NCBI GenBank assembly: GCA_050084985.1
Contig: JBITNC010000001.1
Coordinates: 74,772,001 to 74,836,000, forward strand
Direction: 5' to 3'
Source: Nageia nagi
Taxonomy: Eukaryota; Pinophyta
DNA: 64,000 nt
A program made the position numbers and the translations under genes. Below are positions 22,839 to 38,999 of the stretch, one piece after another; the stretch's first letter is position 1; each line of letters begins with the position of its first letter. The notes beneath the pieces are model-generated. The model was not told where the DNA came from. It saw nothing but the letters and a program-made list of their open reading frames with translations, and did not search any database.

Positions 22839-24880
22839 ATCTTTAATAAGTTCATTATCCTATCCCATAGTAAGTCTAGAGAGATAATCAGCTACCATGT
22901 TATCTTTACCAGGTTTATCATGGATGGTTAATTAAATTCATGGAGGAGCAATAACCATCTAATTATTCTTCAACTTACTATATTTTTATTCATAAGATAT
23001 TGAATTACAACATGATCAATGTGAATAAAAACTTGGTAACTTGTGATGTAATGAAGAAACTTGTTTATATCATACACCATAACCAAAAATTCTTTCTTAG
23101 TAGTAGTATAGTTTCTCTTTGTAGTGATCAAATTTTTGCTAATGTAATAGATATCATAATGTAATTTATCTTCATCCTACTATCCTATAATAGTCCCAAT
23201 AGCTATGCTAGAAGCATCGATATGAATATGAAATGGAAGCTTCTAGTTTGGGCCTCTTAATATTGGGGTTTTCAAGAGTTTCTCTTTAAGTTGATTAAAA
23301 GCAATCTCACATTTTGGTGTCCATTTAAAAATAGTATCCTTAATTAACAATTTAAACAATTGGGAAACTATGTTACTAAAATTAATAATAAATTGCTTAT
23401 AATATCTTGCATGACTTGGAAATTGCATACATCAATCTAATTCTTAGGTTGTGGTAAATTCTTGATGATCTCAATATTCTATGGATCAACTTTGATCCCT
23501 TATGAAAAGACATGATGTCCTTAAACAACTTCTTCCTACATCAACATAAAGCATTTTTCATGACTTAAATAAATTGTGAGTCTCACAATGAGCTAAGGCC
23601 TTTTCAAGATTAGCCAAAGCTTCTTCAAAATTATCTCCATAGACTATGAAATCATCTATATAAACCTCCATGCATTCATTAATTAGATATGAAAATATAG
23701 CCAATACAACATGTTGAAATGTATCTAATTCATTACAAATTCCAAAAGGTAGTACCCTGTAAGCAAATGTTCCCCAAGGACAAGTAAATATTATTTTCTC
23801 CTGGTCTTCTTCTACAATTGCAATATGGTTGTACCCACTAAATCCATTAAGAAAAGATAAATACTTTTTTCCTACCAAACTATATAAAATTTGACCAATA
23901 AGGGGTAATGGAAAATTATCCTTATGATTAGCCTTATTGAGCTCAAGACAATCTATACATACCCTCCATTTCCCATTTTTTTTGGGAATAATTACTAAAG
24001 GTGATACCCATTGACTATCACACATTAGGTAAATGAATGCCACTTCTAACAACTTTTCAATATTAGTCTTAATAATATCCTTCAATGCAATATTTATTCA
24101 TTGAGGAGGTTAATTGATATGTCAAGAATCATCCTTATAAATGTGATGAGTACATATGGAAGGATAAATCCCTATCATATTAGCATAGTCCTTAGAAAAA
24201 TCTTGGACATGAGCTTGTAACACATCTTGCACTAGTCATTTATATTCATTAGTAAACCAATAATTGATATTTAAAGGCTTACCTAGCTAAACTTCTAATT
24301 ATTTCATTCCTTCCTTGATGGAGTTCAACTGCATAATTGGTTTAGCTAAAGAATTCAAGGGAAAATAGTGTAGAAATAAAGAGTGATACATCTTGACTCT
24401 TTCTCTATACGTGTATCTTGTAGGAATAATATAAGTTAAAGGAAACTAAAACAAAGAAAGTAAATGAGGATTCTCAATATGTGGTACATGAAAAATAGCT
24501 TCCTAAATTGATATGTAAGGTTTCTTATCATCTTGTACATCTATATGTATCAACTTAAAATTTTCTTCAAGTTCCTCCACATGTTCTTTAACTAAGATGG
24601 TAACTAGATTGGCAAACAAATCTTGTTCTTCAAGGTGGTCAATCCAAATATTACTTGAAAAAGGTATAGAAGGTTGTTCTAGAGGATAAAGAGAGAGCTT
24701 ATTATGTTTTGATCTATTTGATATGGTCATATCCCCTAATTGATAATCTATGAAAGTTGCTATAGTGGCCAACCATGGTCTTTCTAATATCAATGGATAT
24801 CCTACATGAGATGTCTTGGGTTGAAAAATTAGAAAATCAATTGTATAATCCCAAGATTCTACTATGATAGGCATATCTTA
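22839..24880 (-). pseudogene. Athila-like protease, reverse transcriptase and RNase H, degraded
   Basis: Protease C-terminal part at 24874-24503 ('LILERPWLATI', then 'GDMTISN'). RT fingers and palm at 24085-23558 show 'WVSPLVIIPKKNGKWRVCID', 'NFPLPLIGQIL', 'FLNGFSGYNHIAI' and the catalytic 'MEVYIDDF' (Y-I-D-D). The RT-RNase H connection at 23428-23243 shows 'HARYYKQFI', 'LFKLLIKD' and 'TPILRGPN'. These phrases are typical of the Athila lineage. RNase H continues to 22839, where the copia insertion interrupts it. The order protease-RT-RNase H leads to integrase on the far side of the insertion. Frames are broken by stops and indels. Confidence 0.85.
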
Positions 24881-27200
24881 TACCATTCCTATAGGCCTAG
24901 CTATATACCTATGAACCATATGAAGAACAATAATGGTGGGTATAATATCTAGTAGAGCCAAATTGTTTGATATTTTAAATGTCATAACATTAATAAATTC
25001 TCCAAAATCAATCAAAACATTAGTAATTTGAATAGTACCAACAAAAATAGATATTATTGGGCTTCCAAAGTCTAAATATTTAGGAGTAATTAACTATCTT
25101 GATAACAAGTTTGTGACTTTTCCATCCTTAATAGTGGAAGGTAATGGAATATTATTTCTTCCTACCTTCTTGACACAAAGTGTTTTAATGAGCTTATTTA
25201 TTTTTGGAATTTATTGAATAGCATGAAGGATAGGAATGATGATATTCAGCTTTTTGAGCTCTAACAAAATCTAGGATTTTCTTCATTTAGAATTACATTT
25301 TCAGTAAGTCTTTTAAGATAAGGAATTGGAGTTTTAAGACTCACTTTGATTGGATCATTTTTTAGATAATGGTGGATTTTCCTTAGAATTTTCATAAACT
25401 TCAATGATAATTGGTGGATCTAAGATAGTTAGTTGATCTAATTTATTTCCTAGTCTTAATTGTATGTCATTACATTCAATTGCATTTATGCCCATATTTT
25501 CTTCCTGATCAACATGATAGACAAGATTGACCTATCTAGTATTATTGGGGTTAAGCATAGGTTGGGATGGTAATGTAATCTATTTTGGTGATGGATGCAA
25601 AGGGCCTTAATTAGAGGGAATAGGAAGACACTACTATTTCTAAGCAGGGAGTCTTTGCTATCCTTGAAATTGTTGATTCTATGATCTCCAATCAGATTGG
25701 GGGTTCATGTTCCATGGTGGCATATTATGTCCCCAATTTGGAAACCTTGTAGAATTCCACTCTAGGTTTATAGTCAAAGGAGGCTATTGCATTCTTATTT
25801 CACCCCAAAAATTATGAAATGGTGGTCTAAATACTGAAAAATTATTCTTATTTCCCATATAATTCACTTCTATTGCTAATGATTGCTTTGCTAGAAAGTA
25901 AATAATCACATTCATCAGTAGGATGATCTATTTCACAAATACTACACACATTAGTTTTATTCAAAGGACATTCATTAAGAGCATGTTTCTTTCTACAATG
26001 ATGATAATATACCGCTAATGATTCTTATGGATATTTTTCCCTAGGAATTAGAATTTTTGTCTGATTTAACTATCACATGATATTAGTCTTAAAGTTTGCC
26101 AATTCACCTAGGAGTTTAGTCATAGCATTAGAATCCTTATTATATTTATTTTTCCTTATTAATGACCTAGTCCTAGAATAATTATGACATAACTCAATAA
26201 TTTCATCCATATATAACTTATGAATATTACCCCCTCCCATCAAATTTAAGGCTTCCAAAGATGAATCTAGTAGACCTCTTAAGAGATAGCTTTAGCAAAT
26301 TTAGAATCCATAGTTGTCCCACATCATTTTTGAAAAAACAAGAACCTATCAAGATAATCTTCTAAGTTCTTATATTTTTCCTATCTGATGCAAAATAGCT
26401 CATCTTTCCTATCCTTTACTCAACAATATTCCTCATATTTTTCAAGGAAGATTCATTCCATTTCAACCCAAGATCTCATAGAGGCAAGTGGAAGATCCAT
26501 AAACCATCACATGGTATTATCCTTTAGAGTATATGGAAATAGTATAAGTTTCTAATTATTTATCCCATAATCATAAGCTCTACATAAGATTTTAAACTTA
26601 AATAAGAACTGGTCAGGATCCTCTAAAGTCAACACTATAAAAGTAGGTAGTACTTAAGGAGAAATATTTTTCATTGGAGCATGAGTGGTTGTATCAATTT
26701 GAATAGGATAAGTAAAGATCTTATTTAGATTTGATGGGGTACCCTTTGGTTGTTTACCACTTATGGCTGACAAGGTTATAGACTATTGGTAAAGTGGATT
26801 TCTAAAATTCCTTATTATTTGGGAAAAATTGTAAGAAGGCCTTTATGTTGCTTCTCTATCCATCCTAGACTCACTAGAACATGAATGTTACAGAGAATAT
26901 CTGAGTCTCAACATCTCTTCTTTAGGATTCTTTAGCTCAATGATTATGATTCCTTTAGGATTTTATGGCTTGAAACTAAGAGTGTATGTACTAAAATATT
27001 CTTATTCAGGGTTAAAATTAGCTACTTTTGAATTAAGATTCTTAAAACACTAGGTTTTCAAATTATCTAGACTATCCTCAACATATGATGTATGTCTATT
27101 TTCTTTTCTTGGTTTTGGGGTTTTCTTTTGTGATTCAATTAGTGGTGTTCTACCATGACCTCATTCCCTTGGATTATTATTTCTTCCTCTATTGCTAACA
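24881..27200 (-). pseudogene. Athila-like gag and gag-pol junction, degraded
   Basis: Minus-strand reading gives gag-like fragments, for example 'MEALNLMGGGNIHKLYMDE' at 26258-26200, and a zinc knuckle C-S-I-C-E-I-D-H-P-T-D-E-C at about 25945-25907 (CX2CX3HX4C, the Athila spacing). The rest is too broken to delimit. Gag would bind the genomic RNA and form particles. The N-terminus was not fixed. Confidence 0.6.
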
Positions 27201-27440
27201 AATTATCCTTATTTATCTCTTAATCTATTCATACATCCTACTTCTAAAAAAAATAATAGCTATGATGTAAGACTCCTAGCTAGATTAGAATAGTTATCCC
27301 TAAGGATCATTAGACAACCATTGCGCAAGGTTACTCGCTTGCTAGCAATTGAGGGGATGCAAATAACAACTTCCCTATATAGCATGATTAATGATCTCTT
27401 CTAACAAAAACATGAAGATGGTTGTTACCAATATCATTTC

Positions 27441-27464
27441 TCCCTAGTAATGGTGCCTAAATGA
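27441..27464 (-). other. Primer-binding site of the Athila-like element, decayed
   Basis: TAGGCACCATTACTAGGGA on the minus strand, next to the LTR end at 27465. The Athila primer site as I recall it contains GGCGCCGTTGCCGGGGA. The differences are mainly G-to-A and C-to-T. Confidence 0.6.
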
Positions 27465-28562
27465 TGTTCAAAATATAGGTTTCTCAATTTTCATTAGGTT
27501 TTTCACTAACTTCCCTCTCTAATGAACCTCTCACCTACTGTTATGAAGGTACTAGTTAGCTCAGAAAACTAGTACTCCAATACTTAGGAAGTTTTTACTA
27601 CCCCTCATTAGATTTGATAAAACCACATTAAACCTTCATTACATTATTGAATTTGGTTAGTGTTTGAAGGCTATATGTGGTAAACAACCCTATTTCAATT
27701 TTAGGATTATAACCAAAGTATACAATAAAAAAATGTATTGAAAGGAAAGTTGGAAAGCAAATGAAATATAGTCTACTATTTTGGGTTTTTATTATTTTGT
27801 TCCTACTACTTGAAATACCATTTACTATAGATGAAATTACACTCATAACTTCTATCTACTATAATAAAGTCACACACAAGAATAAATACAAAAAGAGAGA
27901 GGTACTACCAATAAAGTGGGCCCTTGCTTCACTAGATGAGCTCCCTTAAATATCAAACTTAAATGAACTTGCTTGCTTTATTTAGTAGTGCTTCAAATTT
28001 GAACAATACAATAATTCTTTTTATAGAACAACCAACCCATTCAGAGAAGAGAGGTATCTCTTGTATTCTACTTTTTTCTCAAATTTTTTCTTCTATTTTT
28101 AGTGCTTCTTATTACAAAAGATAAGAGCAAATTTTATTACAATCACATTAGATTGAGATCTATTATATTTCTAACCAATTTGGTATGTAGGTAGTTCTAA
28201 TATCCTAAATAAGGGTAACATTATTCTTGTAGATAGTTGTTCATTCTTCATGCCTCTAGCAGAAAGATCTCTATTATGCCTCTTTGTTACTCCTTACTCC
28301 TAAAGGTATATATTTCAATATGCATTGAGGTTCTTCATTGAATACTCTTTATGTTATCGTTGACTCATTCTTTTGATCTTAGTGATAATGGAAAGTTTCA
28401 CATGTCTTGGGGGCCATAGACATGTGTAACATATTCTTTGACTCTTATCCCTTCATGATTATTTATTTAACAAGGTCATGATGACATCTTGAAAGATCTT
28501 TACTTGCTTTCCTTAATTCACTTTTTAAATCATCCTTACTTTAGTGCATGTGTTACTGTATT
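27465..28562 (-). repeat. Athila-like 5-prime LTR, probably truncated
   Basis: Starts TGTTCAAAATATAGG and is homologous to 5988-7075. Similarity is lost near 28560, before the 33-bp repeat that the other LTR carries. So about 120 bp of its outer end is missing or replaced. Confidence 0.8.
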
Positions 28563-28859
28563 GTTTCAAAATTGCACTCTAACTTGGGGTACCACACTAT
28601 CATTCTTTTACTCTTTCATTCTTTTTAAAAAATTCTTTCTATTCCAACTTCTCTCTCTTATAATTTGAGTCTTCTGTTAGTCTTAAGTTTGAATAATTTT
28701 GGGTGTTTTCAACATTCGAATTGTATATATAAGTATTGGTCTTTCATATTTTGCCTTATAAATTTCTAGTCAAAGTCTAATAGGTGTTACAATAACTCCC
28801 ATGGGATAAACCTTAAGTCATGTTAGTAGTCAAAAGATCCAAGAACTATATGTATAAGG

Positions 28860-28984
28860 AGTTGTTGTAAATATAGTGTTTGAGAGTTGTTGTAAATACA
28901 ATGTTTGGGAGTTGTTGTAAATACAATGTTTGAGAGTTGTTGTAAATATAGTGTTTAGGTGTTGTAAATATGATATTCAAGAAT
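28860..28984. repeat. 25-bp tandem repeat, four to five copies
   Basis: Unit 'agttgttgtaaatatagtgt' + 'ttgag', repeated four times with few changes, then a diverged partial copy. Confidence 0.9.
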
Positions 28985-29039
28985 TTTTGTAAAACTAGGC
29001 CCAAGTTATGTCCAAATAATTAGCAAGAGATGCCTAGAA

Positions 29040-29300
29040 GTAAATAGATCCCATCAATTTTCAATAATGACATCTTGGCCAAAATTAGCAAGTCCTAGAA
29101 TAAGTAATGGGAGGTGATGATTCATGAAGATACCAAATAGAACCCACTAATTTTCAATAATGATATCATCATTTTTGGTTAAAATCAGTGATTCCTAGAA
29201 CAAGTAATGACAGGTGAAGATTCATGAAAATGCTAAATAAATCCCATCAATTCTAAGTGATGATATCAAAACTTTTGGCCAAAATCAATGGGTACTAAGG
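29040..29300. repeat. About 100-bp tandem repeat, three diverged copies
   Basis: Each unit contains 'taaatagatcccatcaattt' or a variant, then 'aataatgatatc', 'ttggccaaaat', 'cctagaa-aagtaatg' and 'gattcatga'. Copies start near 29041, 29132 and 29233. Confidence 0.8.
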
Positions 29301-30228
29301 AGATTCAAATCATCAATAGAACCTAAAGAAAAGAAATAGAACCTATTAGACTAAGGTGAGAGTAATGGGTAAGAAGTAATATCTAGGAACACTTAATCTT
29401 AAGTGTTAGATCCTCAGGGCCCTATTAATATGTTGACTTCAACTCAATTCTACATAAAAAATGGTAGTTTCTTCTTGAACTAACTTGATATATTATTTAT
29501 CACCCCTATTAATCTATTCAATCAAAACAATAGTATGGATCATCAATGGTTGTAGAGAAGTAGATGACTACTAATAAAGCATAGTATCAGATCATACCTA
29601 TCAAATTGCAAATGAGTACTTCTTCAATCAACTATAGTACCATCTTCAATCAACTATAGGACCAAAATAGGAGCAATCAATGACATGTCAAGAAGATTAC
29701 AATGCAATGGATACAATTGTTTAGAAATTGCAAATTCTCAAAGATTCATGTTGTTGGTACTTATTTAGTTTGTAATCTAACATAATTGTAATATTTATTG
29801 TAAATAGTTTTCTTTGCTATCTTCAAATAATATGAGTAATTATGTATATTGATGATAGACAACAACCTAGTAGGGCATGTAAATGTATAAATGATAGATT
29901 GTTAAAAATCAATTAGGTCAAACATTCTAGCAAATTTATCTAGGCCTGTAAGGTGATTTCATACATGATAATGCAAATAGATAATGTTTTTCCCTCTTGA
30001 AACAAGTGGTTATTTATTGCTTCTATGAATATTATGTATGGAATGTTATCTTAAGTTGTGTTTATGTATTGTAATTGCAAGATCCCAAGGGTGAGATAAC
30101 ATGCTATTCTTAATCTTGGCTATGGATTACTACCTATGCTATAATGCCCAAGCTATGAAGTTCTCATTTAAATTTTAGTTTAATTTCTTCATCTCTTTCT
30201 ACTAACTCTCTACTTTTTATCTCTTTCT

Positions 30229-30733
30229 TGTTGGAATGTATAATGCATTATTGTAAAGGTTGTATTAAATCTTCTATGTAAATTCACTAATACTTAAGGG
30301 TATAATTTGTTACCTTAAGTATTTAAGTGAATATAATAATGTAACTTGTCCTACACTCCATGTCATGAACATGTCCCTTGGGTAAAAGGATGTGCATGTC
30401 ATGCTTTTGTACATTGGATAAAAGGGTGATCCAAAGAGGGATTTGACCTATAAATAGAAGGCTCCCTTTTTGTGATCACACACCAATTTGTAGAGTAAAT
30501 TCATGCTATAGGGTAGAAGTGTAGGAGTTGAGATTAGGAGGATTGTAAGAGAGTTGTATTTGTGATTGAAGTAAAGATCTAGTTAGTGGATGTACTCGTA
30601 GTTGGAGGAACCACTTTACATCTTGAGTTACTTTGTGAGATTTTCTTATTTGTGAGTTTTTTAGATGTGAGTTTGAGAGCTTTCATGTGATATTGGTAGA
30701 TTAGGAATTATCTTGTTAGTGTTAGTTCCTTCA
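30229..30733 (+). repeat. 5-prime LTR of the second copia element
   Basis: 505 bp, TG..CA. TATA motif CTATAAATAG at 30448-30457, matching the motif in the other family's LTR. Confidence 0.9.
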
Positions 30734-30736
30734 TTT

Positions 30737-30754
30737 TGGTATCAAAACATGGTG
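30737..30754 (+). other. Primer-binding site of the second copia element
   Basis: TGGTATCAAAACATGGTG, three bases after the LTR. It fits the initiator-methionine tRNA type (TGGTATCAGAGC) with A for G changes. Confidence 0.85.
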
Positions 30755-33748
<2,994 letters not shown>

Positions 33749-36700
33749 ATGGGAGAATCCTTTTTACCTAAACACATTCTTGATGGTCCCAACTATAAGA
33801 TTTGAGAACCATGGATAAGAGTTGAATTATAGGCAAGGAAGCTATGCTAAATAGTGAATGAGTACATGGTACCTCCTACAAATGAGAAGGCACTAGAAGC
33901 TTTCAACATAAATAATGAATTGGCAACCTCCATGATTTACCATGCAATTTTAGATGATGTCATCTCAATGATTTCCTTTTCAATCTCAGCAAAGAAAGCA
34001 TGGGATAAGCTAAAAACAATCTACCTTAGTTCAAAATTTTCAAGAAGATTTACTATTCTTCAAAAGTTGCTTCAATATTAGCAAGGGGAAGATGAAAATG
34101 TTGCTATCTACTTGAACAAAATCATTAACATAAGGACCCAAATTGTTGCTTGTGGATGCAATTAGATCAATGATGAGTTCATGGTCTTCATCATTATTCA
34201 AAGCCTCTCTTCAAAGTTTGAAATCTTTGTGATAATTATGGAAGCAAGGCTTGATGATGAAAAAAAAATCTTCTCCCTTGAGAATATTTCAAGGCACCTA
34301 ATGAAGTATGAGCAAACCCTTAACAATAAAGGGTTGATTTCTTCTCTTAAGGATAATAATGTTGCTCTTGGAGAAACCAAAACTCTTTTTAAGAAGAAGT
34401 TCAACCATTAAAAGAAATCTTATCCTTCTTCCTCCAAAAGATTTGAGAAAAGAGGTAATGGCTACAATAGCAATAAAAATAATAGGACCAACAACCATAG
34501 TAGTAGGAATAGTGATAGCAACAATCATTTCAAGTAAAGAAATGGAAAAGGTAAAGCAAACACTCTTTATCTTAAGGAAAAATTTGATGGCAATTGTAAC
34601 TATTGTGGCATTCAAGATCACAAAGAAATTGATTGCTACAAAAAGAAAAGAGAAGAAAAGAACAAAAGAAATGGAAATATAAAAAACTACAAAGAAAAGA
34701 AAAATACTCATGTTGGTTTTGCTGTAACACTTTACTCCATGTCTCACACTTTTTCATCTAAATAGATTATTGACTCTAGTTGTACTAGTCACCTATGCTT
34801 TGAAAAAGAAAAGTTTAAGAATTTTCATAAGTATAATAAGGATGCGATTGTGATAGATGATAACTCTACCCTTGAATTCTATGGAATTAAGAGTGTGCTA
34901 ATTCATAAAAAGGTTCTTGAAAATGTTCTCTATGTTCCTAAGTTAAAGATAAACCTTCTCTCTATGATCCAAGTTGCTAGAAAAAGGTACTTTTTTGAGT
35001 TCGACTCTCAATCCTAATGTATTAAGAAAGGACTTACCACTTTGGTTAAAGGATCTATGAAAGATAACCTCTACATTATGGATTAATTACCATAAAAAAT
35101 ATGTCTTACTTCTAATATGTGTTCTAAAGGTAATTTTTGGCATCATCATTTAGGGCACCTTAATCATAAGAGTATTCAAGTCATGAAAGACCAAGAACTT
35201 GTGGAAGGTTTGCCTTCAATTTTTTCTTCAATTGGTTTATGCGAGAAATGCATTCTTAGCAAGATGCATAGATAAAAATTTGAAAAAGATAAGGCAACAA
35301 GAGCATCTCAACCTCTTCAACTTGTGCATTCAGATTTGATGGGTCCATTTCAGACTAAGTCACTTAGAGAAGTATCTTACATCTTGAGCTTCATTGAAAA
35401 CTTTAGTAGGATGACCTTTGGGTATCTACTTAAGCATAAGGATCAAAATTTTATGAGTTTTAAGATTTTTAAGGCCTTTATTAATCAAGATGTTGAGATC
35501 AGATGATGGGGGAGAATATAATAGCAATAAGTTCAATAACTATTGTGCTAAATATGGAATTAAGAGGTAATTTACGATTCCATACACTCCTTAGCAAAAC
35601 AATGTTGCTGAAAGGAAAAATAAAATAATTATAGAACTAGCTAGATGCATTTTGGAGAATCTTCATAAATTCTTATAGAGTGAAGCTATAAGCATTGCTA
35701 TTTACACCTTGAATAGGTGTCCCACAAAAGCTGTTTAAACTAAAACTCCTTTTGAGGCATTGTTAGGAAGAAAACCTAACATTTCTCACCTTAGGGTGTG
35801 TGGTTGTGAAGCATTCTTCTACATTATTTTTAAGAAAAGGAAGAAGTTGAATAAAAGAGCTAAAAAATACATCTTTATGGGTTATGATAGTCAGCATAAA
35901 GGTTATAGGCTCTACTCTCCAACCTATAAAGTAATTTCATTTCAAAGGATGTAAAGTTCAATTAACTTTCTAAAGAATCTACTTTTCATGAGGATGTTGA
36001 TGATCTAGAAGACTCTTTAGTTGCTCCTAGATATTTGGATATTGATGTAAACAAGTCACCTTAGGAATAAAATTCTCCAACACAAAAGGTAACAAGAAGA
36101 AAGACCTTAAACAAATATTTATTATCCAAAATTGACAACAAGCATGAGCTTTCAATCTTCAAAGAAGCTTCTAAGCATAAGTGTTAGATGGAAGCCATGA
36201 AAGTGAAGTATGAGGCACTTATGAAAAATAAAATTTGGTACTTAGTTCCTTATCTCAATGAAAAAAATATGATTGGTAATAAGTGGATCTGCAAAGTCAA
36301 GTTCAATTTAATAGAAGATATTGAGAAATATAAGGCAAGGTTACTAGCTAAAGGTTTTGCTCAGAAATATGATATAGATTATGAGGAAACCTTTGCCAAT
36401 ATGCCTACTATGAGAGTTATCCTTGCTCTTTTTATAGCTCAAAGATGGAACGTTTTTCAATTTGATATCAAGAGTGCATTTCTCAATAGTAACTTAGATG
36501 TGAAAATCTTCATGAATCAACCAAAAGGGTTTATATTGGAAGGTAAAGAGTCCTTTGTGTGCAAGCTAAAAAAGTCTTTTGTATAAACTTAAGTAAGCAC
36601 CTTGAGCCTGGTATAGAAAGATTTTAGAGTACTTTACAAATATTGGATTCTCCAAGTGTTTTTTTGACTTCAATCTATATGTGCTTAATCAAGAAAAAGA

Positions 36701-37684
36701 TATGGTCTTGATTCTCTTTTATGTGGATGATCTTTTGATTACTAGGAATAATGATGAAATAATTCAAGAGTGCATATCCAAATTTAAGGTAACATTTGAA
36801 ATGACTAATCTTGATCTCTGGCACTACTATCTTGGAATGCAAGTCTATCAATACAAATATTGTACTTACCTCAATTAATTTAAGTAATATTAGATATCTT
36901 GTAGATGTTTGGAATGGAAGAGTGTAGATATGTTGTAATCCTAGACTCTCCTAGAATCACTATTTCTCTAAGCTTCAACTCTCAATTAGTTGATGCTATA
37001 GCTTACATGTAATTAATTGGTAGTCTTATGTATTTAACTATATCTAGGCTAGATATTACCTTTGCAATGAATCTAATGGCATAATTCATGCATAAACCAT
37101 ATGTTAAGCACCTCAATGTTGTTAAGCAAATCTTGAGGTATGTTGCAAGGACTAAGGATCTTACTCTCAAGTATTCTAAGTTGCCCTCATTTGTTCTCTC
37201 TAGATTCTCTGATTTTGACTATGAAGGAGATAGAGATGATAACAAGTCAACCTCTACATATGTGTTTAGCATTGGTTCAAGTGCTATCTCTCGGGCTTCT
37301 AAGAAGCAACCTATTATTTTTTTTTTCACAATAGAAGTTGAATATCATGTCATATCTATTGTAGCCTAGGAAACCATTTGGCTAAGGCATATTTTGAAAA
37401 AAATTAGGTATGTGCAAGGTGGATCATCTTTGATCTCTACAAATAATCATTCAACTATTTATTTTTCTAATAATCCAATGTTTCATTAGAGAATAAAACA
37501 TGTAGAAATCCATACCCATTTTATCAGGGAGAAGGTTCTTGATGGCATCATACACCTAGAGTATTATCCATCCACCTTAAAATCTACTAATTTATTCACC
37601 AAGCCCCTCTTGGAAGCTCAATTCTATAAGCTTAAGGATGCTATTAGGTTGGTGAAGTTGCCCTCAAGAGGGAATGAAGTTTGA
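33749..37684 (+). pseudogene. Copia gag-pol, heavily degraded
   Basis: It starts at ATG 33749 ('MGESFLPKHILDGPNYKI' then a stop where the sister element has W). Gag continues with 'NNELATSMIYHAILDD' at about 33915 and a CCHC knuckle (C-N-Y-C-x4-H-x4-C) near 34596. Integrase fragments lie at 35140-35960 ('HSDLMGPFQTKSL' at 35326). RT is at 36188-36900 with 'YVDDLLIT' at about 36719-36742. RNase H is at 37088-37600, and TGA is at 37682-37684 after 'VKLPSRGNEV'. Dozens of stops and several frameshifts break it. It cannot make protein, but its sequence helps read the first element. Confidence 0.9.
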
Positions 37685-37739
37685 ATTCTTGTGTTGAATT
37701 CATATTTGTGATGACAACTTCATCTCTATGAGGATTTTT

Positions 37740-38045
37740 TGCTATATAATGCTGATTTTATTATACACCTTTGTGGTAAGTTTATTTTATAGGAGGAACT
37801 TATTATACAAATTGACTAATTCTATACTATTTAGTTATCCATGTGAGAGGAACTCTTATGTGTCTTTTGGTACTATTCAGTTATCTATATGTGAGCAACT
37901 CGTATATGCATACTCTATTTTTTGGTCAATCTAGCACTGTTCAGTTATCCATGTCTAAGGAACTCTTATGTGTCTTTTGGCACTATTTAGTTATCCATAT
38001 GTGAATAAATCATATGTGCATGCTCTATTTTATAATGATAATCAA
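37740..38045 (+). repeat. Tandem repeats in the 3-prime UTR of the second copia element
   Basis: A unit containing 'ttagttatccatgtg' and 'ggaactcttatgtgtctttt' recurs with a 110-bp period (37831 and 37941), with half-units between. It occupies the same place as the 49-bp array of the first copia element. Confidence 0.8.
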
Positions 38046-38484
38046 CACATGTTTTATATATAGTAGGTGATTATAAGTTTTTTAGCATGGTATCTTCGTG
38101 ATGACTTATAGTACAACATTGATCAGTTCATGATGGAATTTATGTGATTCATCTATCTTTGTTGATATGAATATGATGCATCTAACTGATCTTATTATTT
38201 AAGTTTCTTATGACTTTCAAGTTCCTTTGAAATTGTAGGTTACTTACCTTAGGTATGCAAGCTCTTGGAGACTCTTCATGACTTTTAGTTGGGTGACTAC
38301 TTCATATACATTGAAATCAATTATGGTTAATTATTGTATTTGGGAAAGTAGTAAGTCTCAAATTAGATCTTTTTTACTTCATAAATATGTAAAAAAAATT
38401 TATCTTCATTGTATCTATTTGGAGGAGAAATCTCTTACTTTCTCTTCTTCTTCTCTCTTACTCGCTCTATCCCAATATTGCATT

Positions 38485-38493
38485 AAGGGGGAG
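38485..38493 (+). other. Polypurine tract of the second copia element
   Basis: AAGGGGGAG directly before the 3-prime LTR, with the same upstream context as in the first element. Confidence 0.9.
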
Positions 38494-38999
38494 TGTTGGA
38501 ATGTATAATGCATTATTGTAAAGGTTGTATTAAATCTTCTATATAAATTTACTAATACTTAAGGGTATCATTTGACACCTTAATTATTTAAGTGAATACG
38601 GTAATGTAACTTGTCCTACACTCCATGTCATGAACATGTCCCTTGGGTAAAAGGATGTGCATATCATGCTTTTGTACATTGGATAAAAGGGTGATCCAAA
38701 GAGAGATTTTGGCATATAAATAGAAGGCTCCCTCTTTGTGATCACACACTAATTTATGGAGTAAATTTATGCTATAAGATAAAAATGTAGGAGTTGAGAT
38801 TAAGAGGATTGTAAGAGAGTTGTATTTATGATTGAAGTAAAGATCTAGTTAGTGGATGTACTCATAGTTGGAGGAACCACTTTACATCTTGAGTTAATTT
38901 GTGAGATTATATTATTTATGAGTTTGTTAGATGTGAAGTTGAGAGATTTCATGTGATATTAGTAGATTAGAAATTATCTTATTAGTGTTAGTTTCTTCA
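38494..38999 (+). repeat. 3-prime LTR of the second copia element
   Basis: 506 bp, partner of 30229-30733. It diverges by about 7 percent by eye. Confidence 0.9.

Larger units (their letters stand above)
5988..28562 (-). mobile_element. Athila-like Ty3/gypsy element carrying two nested insertions
   Basis: Similar LTR sequences occur at 5988-7192 and 27465-28562 in the same orientation. Inside, on the minus strand, the order is primer site (27464-27441), gag with a CX2CX3HX4C knuckle, protease, reverse transcriptase, RNase H, integrase and a long 3-prime ORF, then a polypurine tract (GGTAAAATAAAAAGGG, 7208-7193). RT and integrase motifs and the primer site match the Athila lineage. A copia element (13957-22833) splits the RNase H-integrase linker. 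A solo LTR (10779-11633) lies between integrase and the 3-prime ORF. Without these, the element is about 13 kb. All frames are broken. The right LTR seems truncated near 28560, so no target duplication can be shown. Confidence 0.85.
28563..30228. other. Spacer with minisatellites, no gene
   Basis: No coding similarity was seen. It holds two local tandem arrays listed separately. It could belong to the gypsy element that resumes at about 39540, with the second copia element inserted in it, but I found no proof. Confidence 0.4.

Noticed and set aside
34198-34757. Several 60-150 codon minus-strand frames
   Set aside because: They are antisense shadows of the copia gag on the plus strand.
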